A stretch of 64,000 nucleotides of DNA, from contig NZ_JAIVLH010000001.1 of the NCBI RefSeq assembly GCF_020524345.1, forward strand, positions 248,001 through 312,000, read 5' to 3'. This stretch comes from Metabacillus niabensis. Its GTDB lineage: Bacteria; Bacillota; Bacilli; Bacillales; Bacillaceae. Positions within the stretch are counted from its first letter, which is position 1. Every line of letters begins with the position of its first letter. A model generated the notes under the pieces. That model was not told the origin of the DNA. It searched no databases and was given only the letters and a program-made list of their open reading frames with translations. Shown in pieces: positions 54,711 to 63,582 of the stretch. The position numbers and the translations under genes were made by a program.

Positions 54711-55952
54711 TGTATATTCAGGCATTTCTACCTTTTTCTCAATTTTAATTCGTTTTAGCTTATTGTCTTCAACATTCATGATAATAAAGTGCAGATTCTC
54801 ATAATCGTGGGATTCCCCTTCATCAGGAAAACGTCCTAATTCTTTTAGAAGAAATCCTGACACAATGTCCTCCTGCTCAGGGATCTTCGTTTTGAAAACT
54901 TCATTTAAACGTCTTAATGCCAGTTTTCCATTACATATAATATGATCTTCTGTTATTTCTTCAATTAGGATCTCTTCATCCTGATCTGTTTCATCTTTAA
55001 TTTCTTGGCCAATCATCGCCTCAATGATATCCTCATGGCTTATAATCCCTTTTGTTCCACCATATTCATCAAGAACAATGGCTAAGTGTCTTTGCTTTTT
55101 TAACATTAATTTGAATACGGTTTCGATCGAGTGAAATTCAAAAACAAAGAGCGGATCATCATCCATAAAATCTTCCAGTTTTTTATGTGGCTCTAAAGAC
55201 CAGTTTAACAATGATTTTGCATGCAGAACACCGATGATTTCATCCATGCTTTCTTTGTATACCGGATATCGTGTATGACGACCTTCTAATACAATATCTC
55301 GCGTTTCTTCATAGGTAGAACCTGATGCAATCCCTTGTATTTCGGTTCTTGGTACTTTTAGTGCGTCACGAACATCCAGATCATAAAAATCGATTGCACC
55401 CTTAATCCGTTTCGTTTCATCTGTTTGCAGGATTCCTTCAGATGTAGCGATATTTACCATTGTAATCAGTTCTTCTCTTGAGATTGAAGCGGTTTTGCCT
55501 TCTTCTTTTGAGAGGATATTAATAACCATTCTTGTGAACCTTGATAGGAGAAAAATTAATGGTTTTAAAATGAAAATGATCATACGAATAACCGGGAAAA
55601 CCATATACGCGATCTTGTCCGCAAAAGTGGCAGCGATAGACTTTGGTAAAACTTCAGCAAAAATAATCAGCACAACCGTTAAGATCCCTGTAGCAACACC
55701 TACACTAATACCATATTCAATTGCAATGACTGTAACAAGGGTTGGCAACATGATGTTGGCGATGTTGTTTCCGATTAAGATACCTGTGATAATTTCATCT
55801 GGTTTTGAGACAAAATTCAGTAATTTTTGTGATTTCTTATCATTGTTTTCCGCTTTTGATTTTAATTTCATTTTGTTTACAGCAGTAAGTGCTGTTTCAC
55901 TGCCGGATAAGAAGAACGACATCAATAGAAAAAACACTATGGCAATAATCAA
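54708..55952 (-). CDS. CNNM/CorC-type membrane protein (hemolysin-III-unrelated, HlyC/CorC family)
   Basis: A 414-residue protein with an N-terminal DUF21/CNNM membrane domain (four helices; MSFFLSGSETALTAVNKMKLK at the start), a tandem CBS domain pair (RTEIQGIASGSTYEETRDIVLEGRHTRYPVY ... HLAIVLDEYGGTKGIISHEDIIEAMIGQEIKDE) and a C-terminal CorC_HlyC domain. Relatives transport or regulate Mg2+ or protect against metal stress. TTG start after GGAGG. B. subtilis has several paralogues (YqhB, YrkA, YhdP), and I do not choose among them. Confidence 0.9.
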   Translation of the reverse strand: MIIAIVFFLLMSFFLSGSETALTAVNKMKLKSKAENNDKKSQKLLNFVSKPDEIITGILIGNNIANIMLPTLVTVIAIEYGISVGVATGILTVVLIIFAEVLPKSIAATFADKIAYMVFPVIRMIIFILKPLIFLLSRFTRMVINILSKEEGKTASISREELITMVNIATSEGILQTDETKRIKGAIDFYDLDVRDALKVPRTEIQGIASGSTYEETRDIVLEGRHTRYPVYKESMDEIIGVLHAKSLLNWSLEPHKKLEDFMDDDPLFVFEFHSIETVFKLMLKKQRHLAIVLDEYGGTKGIISHEDIIEAMIGQEIKDETDQDEEILIEEITEDHIICNGKLALRRLNEVFKTKIPEQEDIVSGFLLKELGRFPDEGESHDYENLHFIIMNVEDNKLKRIKIEKKVEMPEYT

Positions 55953-56083
55953 GACTTGATTCCTCCAACAACAAATACATTTTTATTTCTATCTCTTATC
56001 TTACCTTATTTTTGGTTTTGAAGTCGATAAATGTGATACATATTATAAATTTTGAACAGAAAAAAGAATTCATGAAAAGGAAA

Positions 56084-56136
56084 AAGCAACTCCCAATTTC
56101 ACCCACATGAAAGAAGATGAGGTTGTAGTTGCTTCC
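56084..56136 (-). terminator. likely intrinsic terminator of yqhL
   Basis: On the minus strand GAAGCAACT pairs with AGTTGCTTT across a large loop with an inner short pairing, followed by TTCCTTTTC. The hairpin is plausible but imperfect. Confidence 0.5.
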
Positions 56137-56152
56137 TGTATACATTAATTAG

Positions 56153-56536
56153 TTATTTTTTCTTTACTTTCCCTGTCCATCCTTTAAAACCGCCTTTAAG
56201 ACAATGAAGATTATTATAGCCTTTTCGCTTTAACATTTGAGCAGCTCGGCCACTTCGTACCGTATTTTGGCAATAGAAGTAAACTGGTTGGTCAGGACGG
56301 ATTTCTTTGTAGCGTTGACGTAACTGAGAAAGCGGTATATTTCTAGCACCTAAAATATGTCCACCTTCAAACTCGTTCGGTTCACGAACATCGATTAATT
56401 GTGCTTTACGATAGCCTGCACGAAATTCTTCTTCTGTAAGTTGCTTCATAATTTTTCGTTGATAGAAAAAATTAAACGTAATGTAGGCAATCAGGGCAAC
56501 TGCTACGATGATTAGTAAAATGGTTGATGTTGTCAA
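56153..56536 (-). CDS. yqhL: YqhL, membrane-anchored rhodanese-like protein
   Basis: A 127-residue protein with an N-terminal membrane helix (ILLIIVAVALIAYITFNFFY) and one rhodanese domain. The active-site loop is YFYCQNTVRSGRAA with Cys89 as sulfur carrier; IDVREPNEFEGGHI is the other landmark. It probably moves sulfane sulfur at the membrane. Divergent from lipM; no partner is evident next to it. Confidence 0.9.
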   Translation of the reverse strand: MTTSTILLIIVAVALIAYITFNFFYQRKIMKQLTEEEFRAGYRKAQLIDVREPNEFEGGHILGARNIPLSQLRQRYKEIRPDQPVYFYCQNTVRSGRAAQMLKRKGYNNLHCLKGGFKGWTGKVKKK

Positions 56537-56717
56537 TATCCTCGACCCCTTTTTTATAGGTTATATCATTGTAAGCTCATAAGAACTCATATACAGACTT
56601 CTATTATTATATAAGAGCTTATGAAAATTGTCATCAGGTTGTATGCATTATTATTTTCTTCCAAATAAACTTCTGCTAGACTTAGGATGTAAAAAAAATA
56701 ACAAAGAGGGTTACAAC

Positions 56718-57554
56718 ATGGCGAAAGAAGTATGGAGATATATTGATTCTGGAAACTGCTCTCCAGCATTTAATATGGCATTGGACGAAGCGCTTTTAGA
56801 ATGGCATAGCGAAGGCAAGATTCCGCCTACCATTCGATTTTATGGCTGGAATCCAGCAACACTTTCAATCGGTTACTTTCAAAAAGTTGAAAAAGAAATA
56901 GATTTAGAAGCAGTGAAAAGATATGGTTTAGGCTTCGTTAGGAGACCTACAGGGGGCAGAGGAGTTCTTCATGATCAAGAACTTACATACAGTGTCATTG
57001 TATCAGAGGAACACCCTGAAATGCCCAAGACAGTAACAGAGGCTTACCGGGTTATTTCAGAAGGAGTTTTGGAGGGGTTTAAAAATCTCGGTCTTGAAGC
57101 ATACTTCGCTATTCCTCGTACTGATGAAGAAAAAGCAGGTCTTAAATCACCTAGGTCAGCTGTGTGCTTTGATGCTCCTTCCTGGTATGAGCTTGTTGTC
57201 GAAGGGCGTAAAGTTGCAGGAAGTGCACAAACCCGACAAAAAGGGGTTATCTTACAACACGGATCGATATTACTAGATCTAGATGAGGATATGCTTTTCG
57301 ATCTATTTAAATATCCGAACGACCGTGTAAAAGAAAGAATGCAAAGGGCCTTTAAAAACAAGGCCGTTGCAACGAATAGTCTTAGACAAGAGCCGGTTAC
57401 TATTGCAGAAGCAAAAAAAGCTTTTAAGGAAGGTTTTGAAAAAGGTCTAGATATTGACCTTGAGCCTTATAAGTTAACAGGTGAAGAACTAGAGTATGTA
57501 AATCAACTTGCGAAAAATAAATATGAAAGTGATGGATGGAATTTCAAAAGATAG
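56718..57554 (+). CDS. lipM: LipM, octanoyltransferase
   Basis: A 278-residue enzyme that moves octanoyl from acyl carrier protein to GcvH, the first step of protein lipoylation in B. subtilis. The catalytic residue Cys150 is in [15 protein letters not shown], with the substrate-binding [11 protein letters not shown] near residue 76 and [13 protein letters not shown]. The ATG is chosen because it gives [12 protein letters not shown] like LipM, with AGAGGG upstream. Its closeness to gcvT-PA-PB fits, since GcvH is the acceptor. Confidence 0.93.
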   Translation: MAKEVWRYIDSGNCSPAFNMALDEALLEWHSEGKIPPTIRFYGWNPATLSIGYFQKVEKEIDLEAVKRYGLGFVRRPTGGRGVLHDQELTYSVIVSEEHPEMPKTVTEAYRVISEGVLEGFKNLGLEAYFAIPRTDEEKAGLKSPRSAVCFDAPSWYELVVEGRKVAGSAQTRQKGVILQHGSILLDLDEDMLFDLFKYPNDRVKERMQRAFKNKAVATNSLRQEPVTIAEAKKAFKEGFEKGLDIDLEPYKLTGEELEYVNQLAKNKYESDGWNFKR

Positions 57555-57793
57555 GGACGTGATCTTAGGATTACGTCTATTTTCATCTAGTAGGGTGTGT
57601 TTGTAGAAATTTGACGAAAGAAATTTTTTATCGATCTAATTTAAAAACGTTGATTTCTAAGGATTTCAATACATTCAAACAGATGCAAGTGACAAAATTC
57701 TTCAAAATCCCCCTTTTACGAGTCGAAACCATCATAAATCTCTTTAAAGCTTCTTTTTTTAATAAGTTATCCATTTGACAAAAAGAGAAATAG

Positions 57794-57850
57794 TTGACCT
57801 TAAAACTATATATAGTATTATTCGTCAAAAAGTAAACACTATATATTGAA
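57794..57850 (+). promoter_or_regulatory. nrdJ promoter with tandem NrdR boxes
   Basis: Two palindromic boxes, AAAACTATATATAGTA (57802-57817) and ACACTATATATTGAA (57836-57850), resemble the NrdR consensus ACACwATATmTwGTG and are 33 bases (about three helical turns) apart. A promoter TTGACC (57794-57799), 16-base spacer, TATTAT (57816-57821) overlaps the first. NrdR represses ribonucleotide reductase genes when dATP is high. The 240 bases before the boxes show no gene and no cobalamin riboswitch. Confidence 0.75.
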
Positions 57851-57918
57851 TTATAGGGTTGTATATGATAAATTAAATCAGGAGATTTACAAGAAAGATA
57901 GATAGAGGAGTTGTTACA

Positions 57919-59358
57919 ATGACAGTTGTTACTGAGCAAAAGATGAGCGTTGATGTGGAGAAGCTTAACAAAGATATTTCTGCATTTCCGCAGGTTCATC
58001 CTATTACTAACGATATGAAATTAACACATAAAGGTGTTTCGAGACTTGTTATGCTTGACCGTTATACATTTAAAGACACGGAAAAAATTACGTTATCTGA
58101 AGGAGACTTTGTTGTTTTAACGATCAAGGAAGACCCTAAATTCCCGGCAAGAGGGCTTGGGTTTATCAAAAGTATTGATTGGGAAGCAAAAACAGCAAAT
58201 GTGCTAGTTGATGAAGAATATAGACACTCATTAGATAAACCTGAGGAAGTGGAGACAGGGATCGTAAAACGCTCGTTAGATGTCATTGAAAAACCACTTG
58301 AAATCTTTTACGAACAAATCGCGAAGCGTAATGCAACAGGATTGGCATCGGTTGAGAAAACAGAAGAGAAACGTCAAGAATGGTTTGAAAAGTTTTATCA
58401 AGAGCTTGTTAACTTAAACTTTATTCCGGCAGGACGTGTTTTATATGGTGCAGGTGCTGGAACAGAAGTAACCTATTTTAACTGCTATGTTATGCCATTT
58501 GTGAAGGATTCACGCGAAGGGATCTCTGAGCATCGTAAACAGGTAATGGAGATCATGAGTCGCGGTGGCGGTGTAGGAACGAACGGGTCAACATTACGCC
58601 CTCGTAACACATTAGCAAAAGGTGTAAACGGAAAATCATCAGGATCTGTATCATGGTTGGATGATATTGCGAAGCTAACACATCTAGTTGAACAAGGTGG
58701 CTCAAGGCGTGGAGCGCAAATGATCATGCTGGCCGACTGGCATCCGGATATTATTGAGTTCATTATTTCGAAAATGCAAAACCCTAGAATTCTACGTTTC
58801 CTTATTGAAAACACTAATGATGAAGCGATTAAAAAATATGCACAGGATAAATTAAAATTCACACCTCTTACACAACAGGAAATTGATATGTACCAAGGAA
58901 TAGTTAACTACAAACAAATTCCAGGAACAGGTGGATTTAGTGAAAAAATCATAAAAGATGCTGAATTAAAGCTGCGTACTGGCGGTACTTACAGTGTTCA
59001 CAACTCTGAGTTCTTAACAGGTGCGAATATTTCTGTTACGTTAACAAAAGACTTTATGGATGCAGTAGAAAACGATGCTGAATATGAACTTCGTTTCCCT
59101 GATGTAGAAAGCTATAATGAAAAGGAAATGACTGAATACAATGAAAACTGGCACAAGGTTGGAGATGTACGTGAATGGAAGAAGCAAGGCTATAAAGTAC
59201 GTACGTACCGTAAAATTAAAGCAAAAGAGCTTTGGAACCTAGTCAATATCTGTGCAACATATTCAGCAGAGCCGGGAATTTTCTTTATTGATAATGCAAA
59301 CGACATGACAAATGCTAAAGCATATGGTCAACAGGTCGTAGCAACAAATCCGTGTGGT
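57919..59358 (+). CDS. nrdJ: Class II (B12-dependent) ribonucleotide reductase, exon 1
   Basis: The first 480 codons of an adenosylcobalamin-dependent ribonucleotide reductase. They include GRVLYGAGAG, the FNCYVMPF Cys segment, SRGGGVGTNGSTLRPRNT and, at the end, the active-site ATNPCG. A continuous reading runs only 12 bases further before a stop, but the missing EQPLAP and the rest appear 1.2 kb later in exon 2. Joined, the protein has about 852 residues, normal for NrdJ. The GAGGAG ribosome-binding site precedes the ATG. Confidence 0.88.
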
Positions 59359-60563
59359 AAAGTGGCTTAGTTTGCCTCACGTAAAAAACTGCGGAATAAA
59401 GCGGGAAGGCTGAGATGCTAATCCGAACCGAAGGCTAAGGTAAAATCTAAGTCAGGGGCAACGCATAGATGGTGAACCTCACAAGAGAATATAATCCATC
59501 CACGAGGCCGCAGCATTACAAATTTGTAAACATATCAGGCAATTACGAAGGTTATTGAGGTGATAATCATGAACAGAGGTTATGCTGGTTTTTATGGTGA
59601 GCATTATCTTCGAAGCTCATATGAGTATGCTTATGCAAAATACCTTGATTATCATGATATACCATGGAGTTATGAAGACACTAATTTTGATGTAGGATTC
59701 AAAACATACAAGCCTGATTTCTTCTTCTACGATAAAGATGGAAAGCTTGAGAAAATAGTATAAATAAAGTCCAGGAATGAAAAAGCGATAACTGAAGCTA
59801 AAAAGGCGTTAGATGTAATAAAAAAAGAACATCATATCGATTGTGAAATAATCTCATACAAGCAACTCTTGAACTTATACGAGACATTACCTTTTTCTTT
59901 AACCTCAATAATAACAGAATGGATAAATTCGGATCACACAACTATCCATAAAGCAGCAATTGGAAAGTTAAATGGACATTTTAATCTTAAACATAGTGAT
60001 AGTGCTAAAAAGAAGATTGGTGAACGGACTAGGAAGCTCTGGGAATCAGATTCTGTCGCGAAACAAAAGATGATTGAGGGATTAAAAAAGAGTGGTATTA
60101 AAAAGGGATATATTCGAGTTCCGAGAGAGAAAAGGAAATGTCAAGAGTGTAAACAAGAATTTGAAGTAATTAAGACATCTTCACAAAAATATTGTAACCG
60201 AACATGCTCTGGAAAAAATGTAATTAAAAATGCGACTTCTCAGTATGTAGAGAAACGAAAGATTTTGCATCAGGGTATTAAAGAATACATTATAAAGTGG
60301 TCAATCGATAATATGGAACTAGTTTTAGCTACGCCTTTAAATAGAATTCAAACAACTATTGCATCTCTAATTGAGGAGATTCATCAATTATTTGATGTAA
60401 AGGACTTTAGAGTAATTTCAAAAGCAGTTTTTGGAGAAGATCGTGGGAGAAAAGAATTAATTATGTTTATGAAAAGAATTTGTAATGAAAATGTATGCTG
60501 AACTTGCAGGAATAAAACTGTAAGAACTATTGGATAAAAAGCCAATAGGATAACAAACTACTG
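59359..60563 (+). mobile_element. group I intron in nrdJ
   Basis: An insertion of 1205 bases between codons for NPCG and EQPLAP, a strongly conserved site favoured by introns and inteins. The 5' exon ends in T and the intron in G, as group I splicing needs. The exon end CGTGTGGT pairs with a guide GCCTCACG at 59374-59381, leaving the usual U-G pair at the splice site, with one mismatch. CAACGCATAGATGG and AAGAGAATATAATCC resemble the R and S core elements. It carries a homing-endonuclease gene. Exact ends are predicted, not proven. Confidence 0.8.
59569..60501 (+). pseudogene. PD-(D/E)XK homing endonuclease, interrupted at the catalytic Glu
   Basis: One frame encodes a 310-codon protein: SYEYAYAKYLDYH and PDFFFYDKDGKLEKIV, then TAA at 59761, then IKSRNEKAITEAKK and a C-terminal zinc-finger region CQECKQEF...YCNRTCSGK. 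In such nucleases the motif reads PD...(D/E)xK, here expected EIK; the stop replaces this Glu, one base change from GAA. GAGGTG precedes the ATG. Without suppression the product is inactive. A separate start at 59869 for the second part is possible but lacks a ribosome-binding site. Confidence 0.75.
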
Positions 60564-61682
60564 GAACAACCACTTGCACCATATTCTGTCTGTAACTTAG
60601 CAGCAGTAAACCTTGCCGAAATGGCAAATAAAGAAACAAAAACAGTTGACTTTGATAAGCTTCGTAAAACAGTTGAAGTTGGCGTGAGAATGCAGGATAA
60701 CGTCATTGATGCAACTCCATATTTCTTACCTGAAAACAAACACCAGGCACTTGGCGAACGCCGTGTTGGACTAGGTGTAATGGGCTTACATGATCTTCTT
60801 ATTTACTGTGAAACAAACTATGGTTCTGAAGAAGGAAATGTATTAGTTGATAAGGTCTTTGAAACAATTGCTACCACAGCATACCGTGCATCAATCGAAT
60901 TAGCGAAGGAAAAAGGAAGCTTCCCGTTCTTAGTTGGAGAAGAAGATGGTGAAACAAACCGCCTTCGTGAAGCATTTACACAAACAGGATTTATGCAAAA
61001 AATGCCTGCAGATATTTTAGAAGGTGTAAAAGAGTACGGAATTCGTAACTCACATCTATTAACTGTTGCTCCTACTGGATCGACAGGGACAATGGTTGGT
61101 GTTGCAACAGGACTTGAACCTTACTTCTCATTCTCGTACTTCCGTAGTGGAAGACTTGGTAAATTTATCGAAGTAAAGGCAGATATCGTGCAGGAATATT
61201 TAGATTCACATCCAGAAGCAGATGCAAACAACCTACCGTCATGGTTTGTATCCGCAATGGAATTAGCTCCTGAGGCACATGCAGATGTACAATGTGTCAT
61301 CCAACGTTGGATTGATAGTTCTATTAGTAAAACAGTTAATGCTCCAAAGGGATATACTGTTGATCAGGTAGAAAAAGTGTATGAGCGTCTTTACAAAGGT
61401 GGAGCAAAAGGCGGTACAGTCTATGTAGACGGTAGCCGTGATACGCAGGTATTGACACTAAAAGCTGAAGAAAATACATTTGATGAAAATGAAGAAGTAG
61501 AACCAAAAGAAAAAGGAAAAGTTGTTCTTGTTGATACAATTAATGATCTTCGTTCAACAGATGTAACAATTGGGAATGAAGTTGGTAATACTTGCCCGGT
61601 TTGTCGTGAAGGTACAGTTGAAGATTTGGGCGGCTGTAATACATGTACGAGCTGTGGCGCACAATTAAAGTGTGGACTGTAA
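60564..61682 (+). CDS. nrdJ: Class II ribonucleotide reductase, exon 2
   Basis: The last 372 codons of NrdJ, starting EQPLAPYSVCNLAAVNLAEM in the frame that follows exon 1 after removing the intron. It contains LGVMGLHDLL, the APTGSTGTMVG loop and a C-terminal zinc-finger-like tail CPVC...CNTCTSCG, common in class II enzymes. It has no start signal of its own, so it depends on splicing. Confidence 0.88.
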   Translation, partial: EQPLAPYSVCNLAAVNLAEMANKETKTVDFDKLRKTVEVGVRMQDNVIDATPYFLPENKHQALGERRVGLGVMGLHDLLIYCETNYGSEEGNVLVDKVFETIATTAYRASIELAKEKGSFPFLVGEEDGETNRLREAFTQTGFMQKMPADILEGVKEYGIRNSHLLTVAPTGSTGTMVGVATGLEPYFSFSYFRSGRLGKFIEVKADIVQEYLDSHPEADANNLPSWFVSAMELAPEAHADVQCVIQRWIDSSISKTVNAPKGYTVDQVEKVYERLYKGGAKGGTVYVDGSRDTQVLTLKAEENTFDENEEVEPKEKGKVVLVDTINDLRSTDVTIGNEVGNTCPVCREGTVEDLGGCNTCTSCGAQLKCGL

Positions 61683-61690
61683 TCAGTTTG

Positions 61691-61720
61691 AAGGATCTGA
61701 CATTGTCAGGTCCTTTTCTT
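61691..61720 (+). terminator. intrinsic terminator of nrdJ
   Basis: AAGGATCTGAC and GTCAGGTCCTT arms with a short loop, followed by TTCTTT. Confidence 0.8.
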
Positions 61721-61814
61721 TCCTGCAATACAACCATACCTTGTCATGAACAATAAACTCATGTAAAATTGTAATGATGTCGTTAAAAAGTTCGGCGAAT
61801 ATGGAGGGACCAAC

Positions 61815-62237
61815 ATGCCAACACCTAGTATGGAAGATTATATAGAACAGATTTATTTACTTATTGAAGACAAAGGATATGCTCGAGTTTCAGATATAGC
61901 CGAAGCATTGGCTGTACATCCCTCCTCTGTTACAAAGATGGTTCAAAAACTTGATAAAGATGAATATCTCATATATGAAAAATATCGAGGTCTCGTATTA
62001 ACAAATAAAGGGAAGAAAACAGGTAAGCGTTTAGTTTACCGACATGAACTTTTGGAGCAATTTCTTCAAATAATCGGTGTTGATCAAGATAAGATTTATG
62101 ATGATGTGGAAGGGATTGAACATCATTTAAGTTGGAATGCTATTGACCGAATTGGAGACTTAGTTCAGTACTTCGAGGAAAATGAAGAAAGAGTCAATAC
62201 TCTGCGTAAAATACAAAAGAATAATGAAGAATCATAA
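61815..62237 (+). CDS. mntR: MntR, manganese-dependent transcription regulator
   Basis: A 140-residue DtxR-family repressor that senses Mn2+ and represses Mn uptake genes. All six metal ligands of B. subtilis MntR are in place: Asp8, Glu11, His77, Glu99, Glu102 and His103. The wHTH is at residues 20-70 ([24 protein letters not shown]). GGAGG precedes the ATG. It follows nrdJ and lipM in the usual yqhL-lipM-mntR order, except for the insertion of nrdJ. Confidence 0.95.
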   Translation: MPTPSMEDYIEQIYLLIEDKGYARVSDIAEALAVHPSSVTKMVQKLDKDEYLIYEKYRGLVLTNKGKKTGKRLVYRHELLEQFLQIIGVDQDKIYDDVEGIEHHLSWNAIDRIGDLVQYFEENEERVNTLRKIQKNNEES

Positions 62238-62280
62238 AAAGCGATGGGAAGTAGAACCACTACGACCCATCGCTTTTTTT
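62236..62280 (+). terminator. intrinsic terminator of mntR
   Basis: GCGATGGG and CCCATCGC arms with a 17-base loop, A-run before and TTTTTTT after. Confidence 0.9.
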
Positions 62281-62562
62281 ATATCGTCGAACTAAGAGGA
62301 AAATTATATCAATTATTATTTTAATAAAAAGTATACAGAGGGATATACAAGTCACATGTTCCATACTAGAATGATAGGTTTTAATCCTTTAATATGCATC
62401 AGCTTTAATGCGTTAAACGAGGGAGCGAAATCATTGTCGAACGAAACTTAAGTGTAAACGACCGATTATGACAATGAGCATTAACATATTATGCAATAAT
62501 ATTCAGTACTTTCATTATATTTTAATAGTTTATCATTTTAATAAAATAATGGTGGTGAGAAA
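62281..62562. other. promoter gap before the peptide transporter operon
   Basis: A 280-base A/T-rich gap with no gene. It presumably carries the promoter of the ABC transporter operon. I do not see an unambiguous -35/-10 pair or a regulator site. Confidence 0.4.
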
Positions 62563-63582
62563 TTGAGTATACAACCAATACTCCAAATAAGAAAATTAAG
62601 TATATCTTTTAGATCTGAAAAAAAGGTAGTGCCAGCTGTAAAAAATATTAGTTTTGATGTATACAAGGGAGAAATAGTAGGGATTGTAGGAGAGTCTGGT
62701 AGCGGAAAGAGTGTAACATCATTAGCAGCAATGGGGTTAATTCCCAGTCCTCCAGGGTTGATCGAAACCGGTGAAATTTTGTTTGAGGGAAAAGATTTAA
62801 CCAAGCTAAATGAGAAAAATATGAGAAAGATTAGAGGGAATCAAATTTCAATGATTTTCCAAGAACCAATGACCTCGTTAAATCCTTTGTTTTCGATAGG
62901 AAATCAATTAACAGAAGCACTACGATTACATACTGATGTAACAAAAAAGGGTGCCAGGTTGAAAGCAATTGAATTATTGAAATTAGTAGGGATTCCTAGA
63001 GTAGAAGAAATAATAAATGAGTATCCGCACCAACTATCCGGCGGAATGCGGCAAAGAGTTATGATCGCTATGGCGATGGTTTGTAATCCCCGTGTTTTAA
63101 TAGCAGACGAGCCCACAACAGCTCTTGATGTTACGATTCAAGCGCAAATTTTAACACTTATGAAAGAACTAAATACAAACATGAATACTTCGATTATTTT
63201 CATCACACATGATTTGGGTGTAGTTGCAGAGATTTGTGATCGGGTACTTGTTATGTATTCAGGCCAAATTGTTGAACAAGGTGATGTTAAGACTATTTTA
63301 AAAGATCCAAAACATCCTTACACGAAGGGGTTAATAAAATCCATCCCGGATATTAGAGGGAAAATAGAGCGCTTATATAGTATACCTGGCCAAATTCAGA
63401 GTCATGGGAGTTCACATCAAGGGTGCCGTTTTGCCCCGCGATGTGAGGAGGCATATGGTGAATGCCTAGAAGGAGTACCAAGCTTATATAAAATGATGAA
63501 GGAAGGACATAATGTGCGGTGCTTTTTACATAAAAAGAGCGGGGAGGTTGATAAAAATGACCGAATTTCTTCTTCAAGTTGA
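62563..63582 (+). CDS. Peptide ABC transporter ATP-binding protein (DppD/OppD-type)
   Basis: A 339-residue ATPase of an oligopeptide/dipeptide importer. Walker A GESGSGKSV near residue 45, Q-loop MIFQEPMTSLNP, signature LSGGMRQR, Walker B VLIADEPTTALD, and a C-terminal oligopeptide-transporter extension with HQGCRFAPRCEEAYGEC, whose Cys residues may bind an Fe-S cluster. TTG start after GGTGGTGAG. It overlaps the next ATPase gene. Permease and binding-protein genes presumably lie beyond the window. Confidence 0.92.
   Translation: MSIQPILQIRKLSISFRSEKKVVPAVKNISFDVYKGEIVGIVGESGSGKSVTSLAAMGLIPSPPGLIETGEILFEGKDLTKLNEKNMRKIRGNQISMIFQEPMTSLNPLFSIGNQLTEALRLHTDVTKKGARLKAIELLKLVGIPRVEEIINEYPHQLSGGMRQRVMIAMAMVCNPRVLIADEPTTALDVTIQAQILTLMKELNTNMNTSIIFITHDLGVVAEICDRVLVMYSGQIVEQGDVKTILKDPKHPYTKGLIKSIPDIRGKIERLYSIPGQIQSHGSSHQGCRFAPRCEEAYGECLEGVPSLYKMMKEGHNVRCFLHKKSGEVDKNDRISSSS

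Noticed and set aside
57628-57999. Minus-strand open frame covering the nrdJ promoter
   Set aside because: It overlaps the nrdJ start and NrdR boxes, and its composition is typical of a chance A/T-rich frame.
59341-59370. Reading nrdJ as a truncated 483-residue protein ending KVA
   Set aside because: The conserved EQPLAPYSVCN continuation is present in frame after the intron, so the early stop belongs to intron sequence.
59869-60501. A separate gene starting at TTG 59869 in the nrdJ intron
   Set aside because: It is in the same frame as the upstream nuclease fragment, has no ribosome-binding site, and homology logic continues across the stop; treated as one broken gene.
59359-60563. Intein instead of intron in nrdJ
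   Set aside because: The insertion is not open through both junctions, has in-frame stops and lacks intein splicing motifs.
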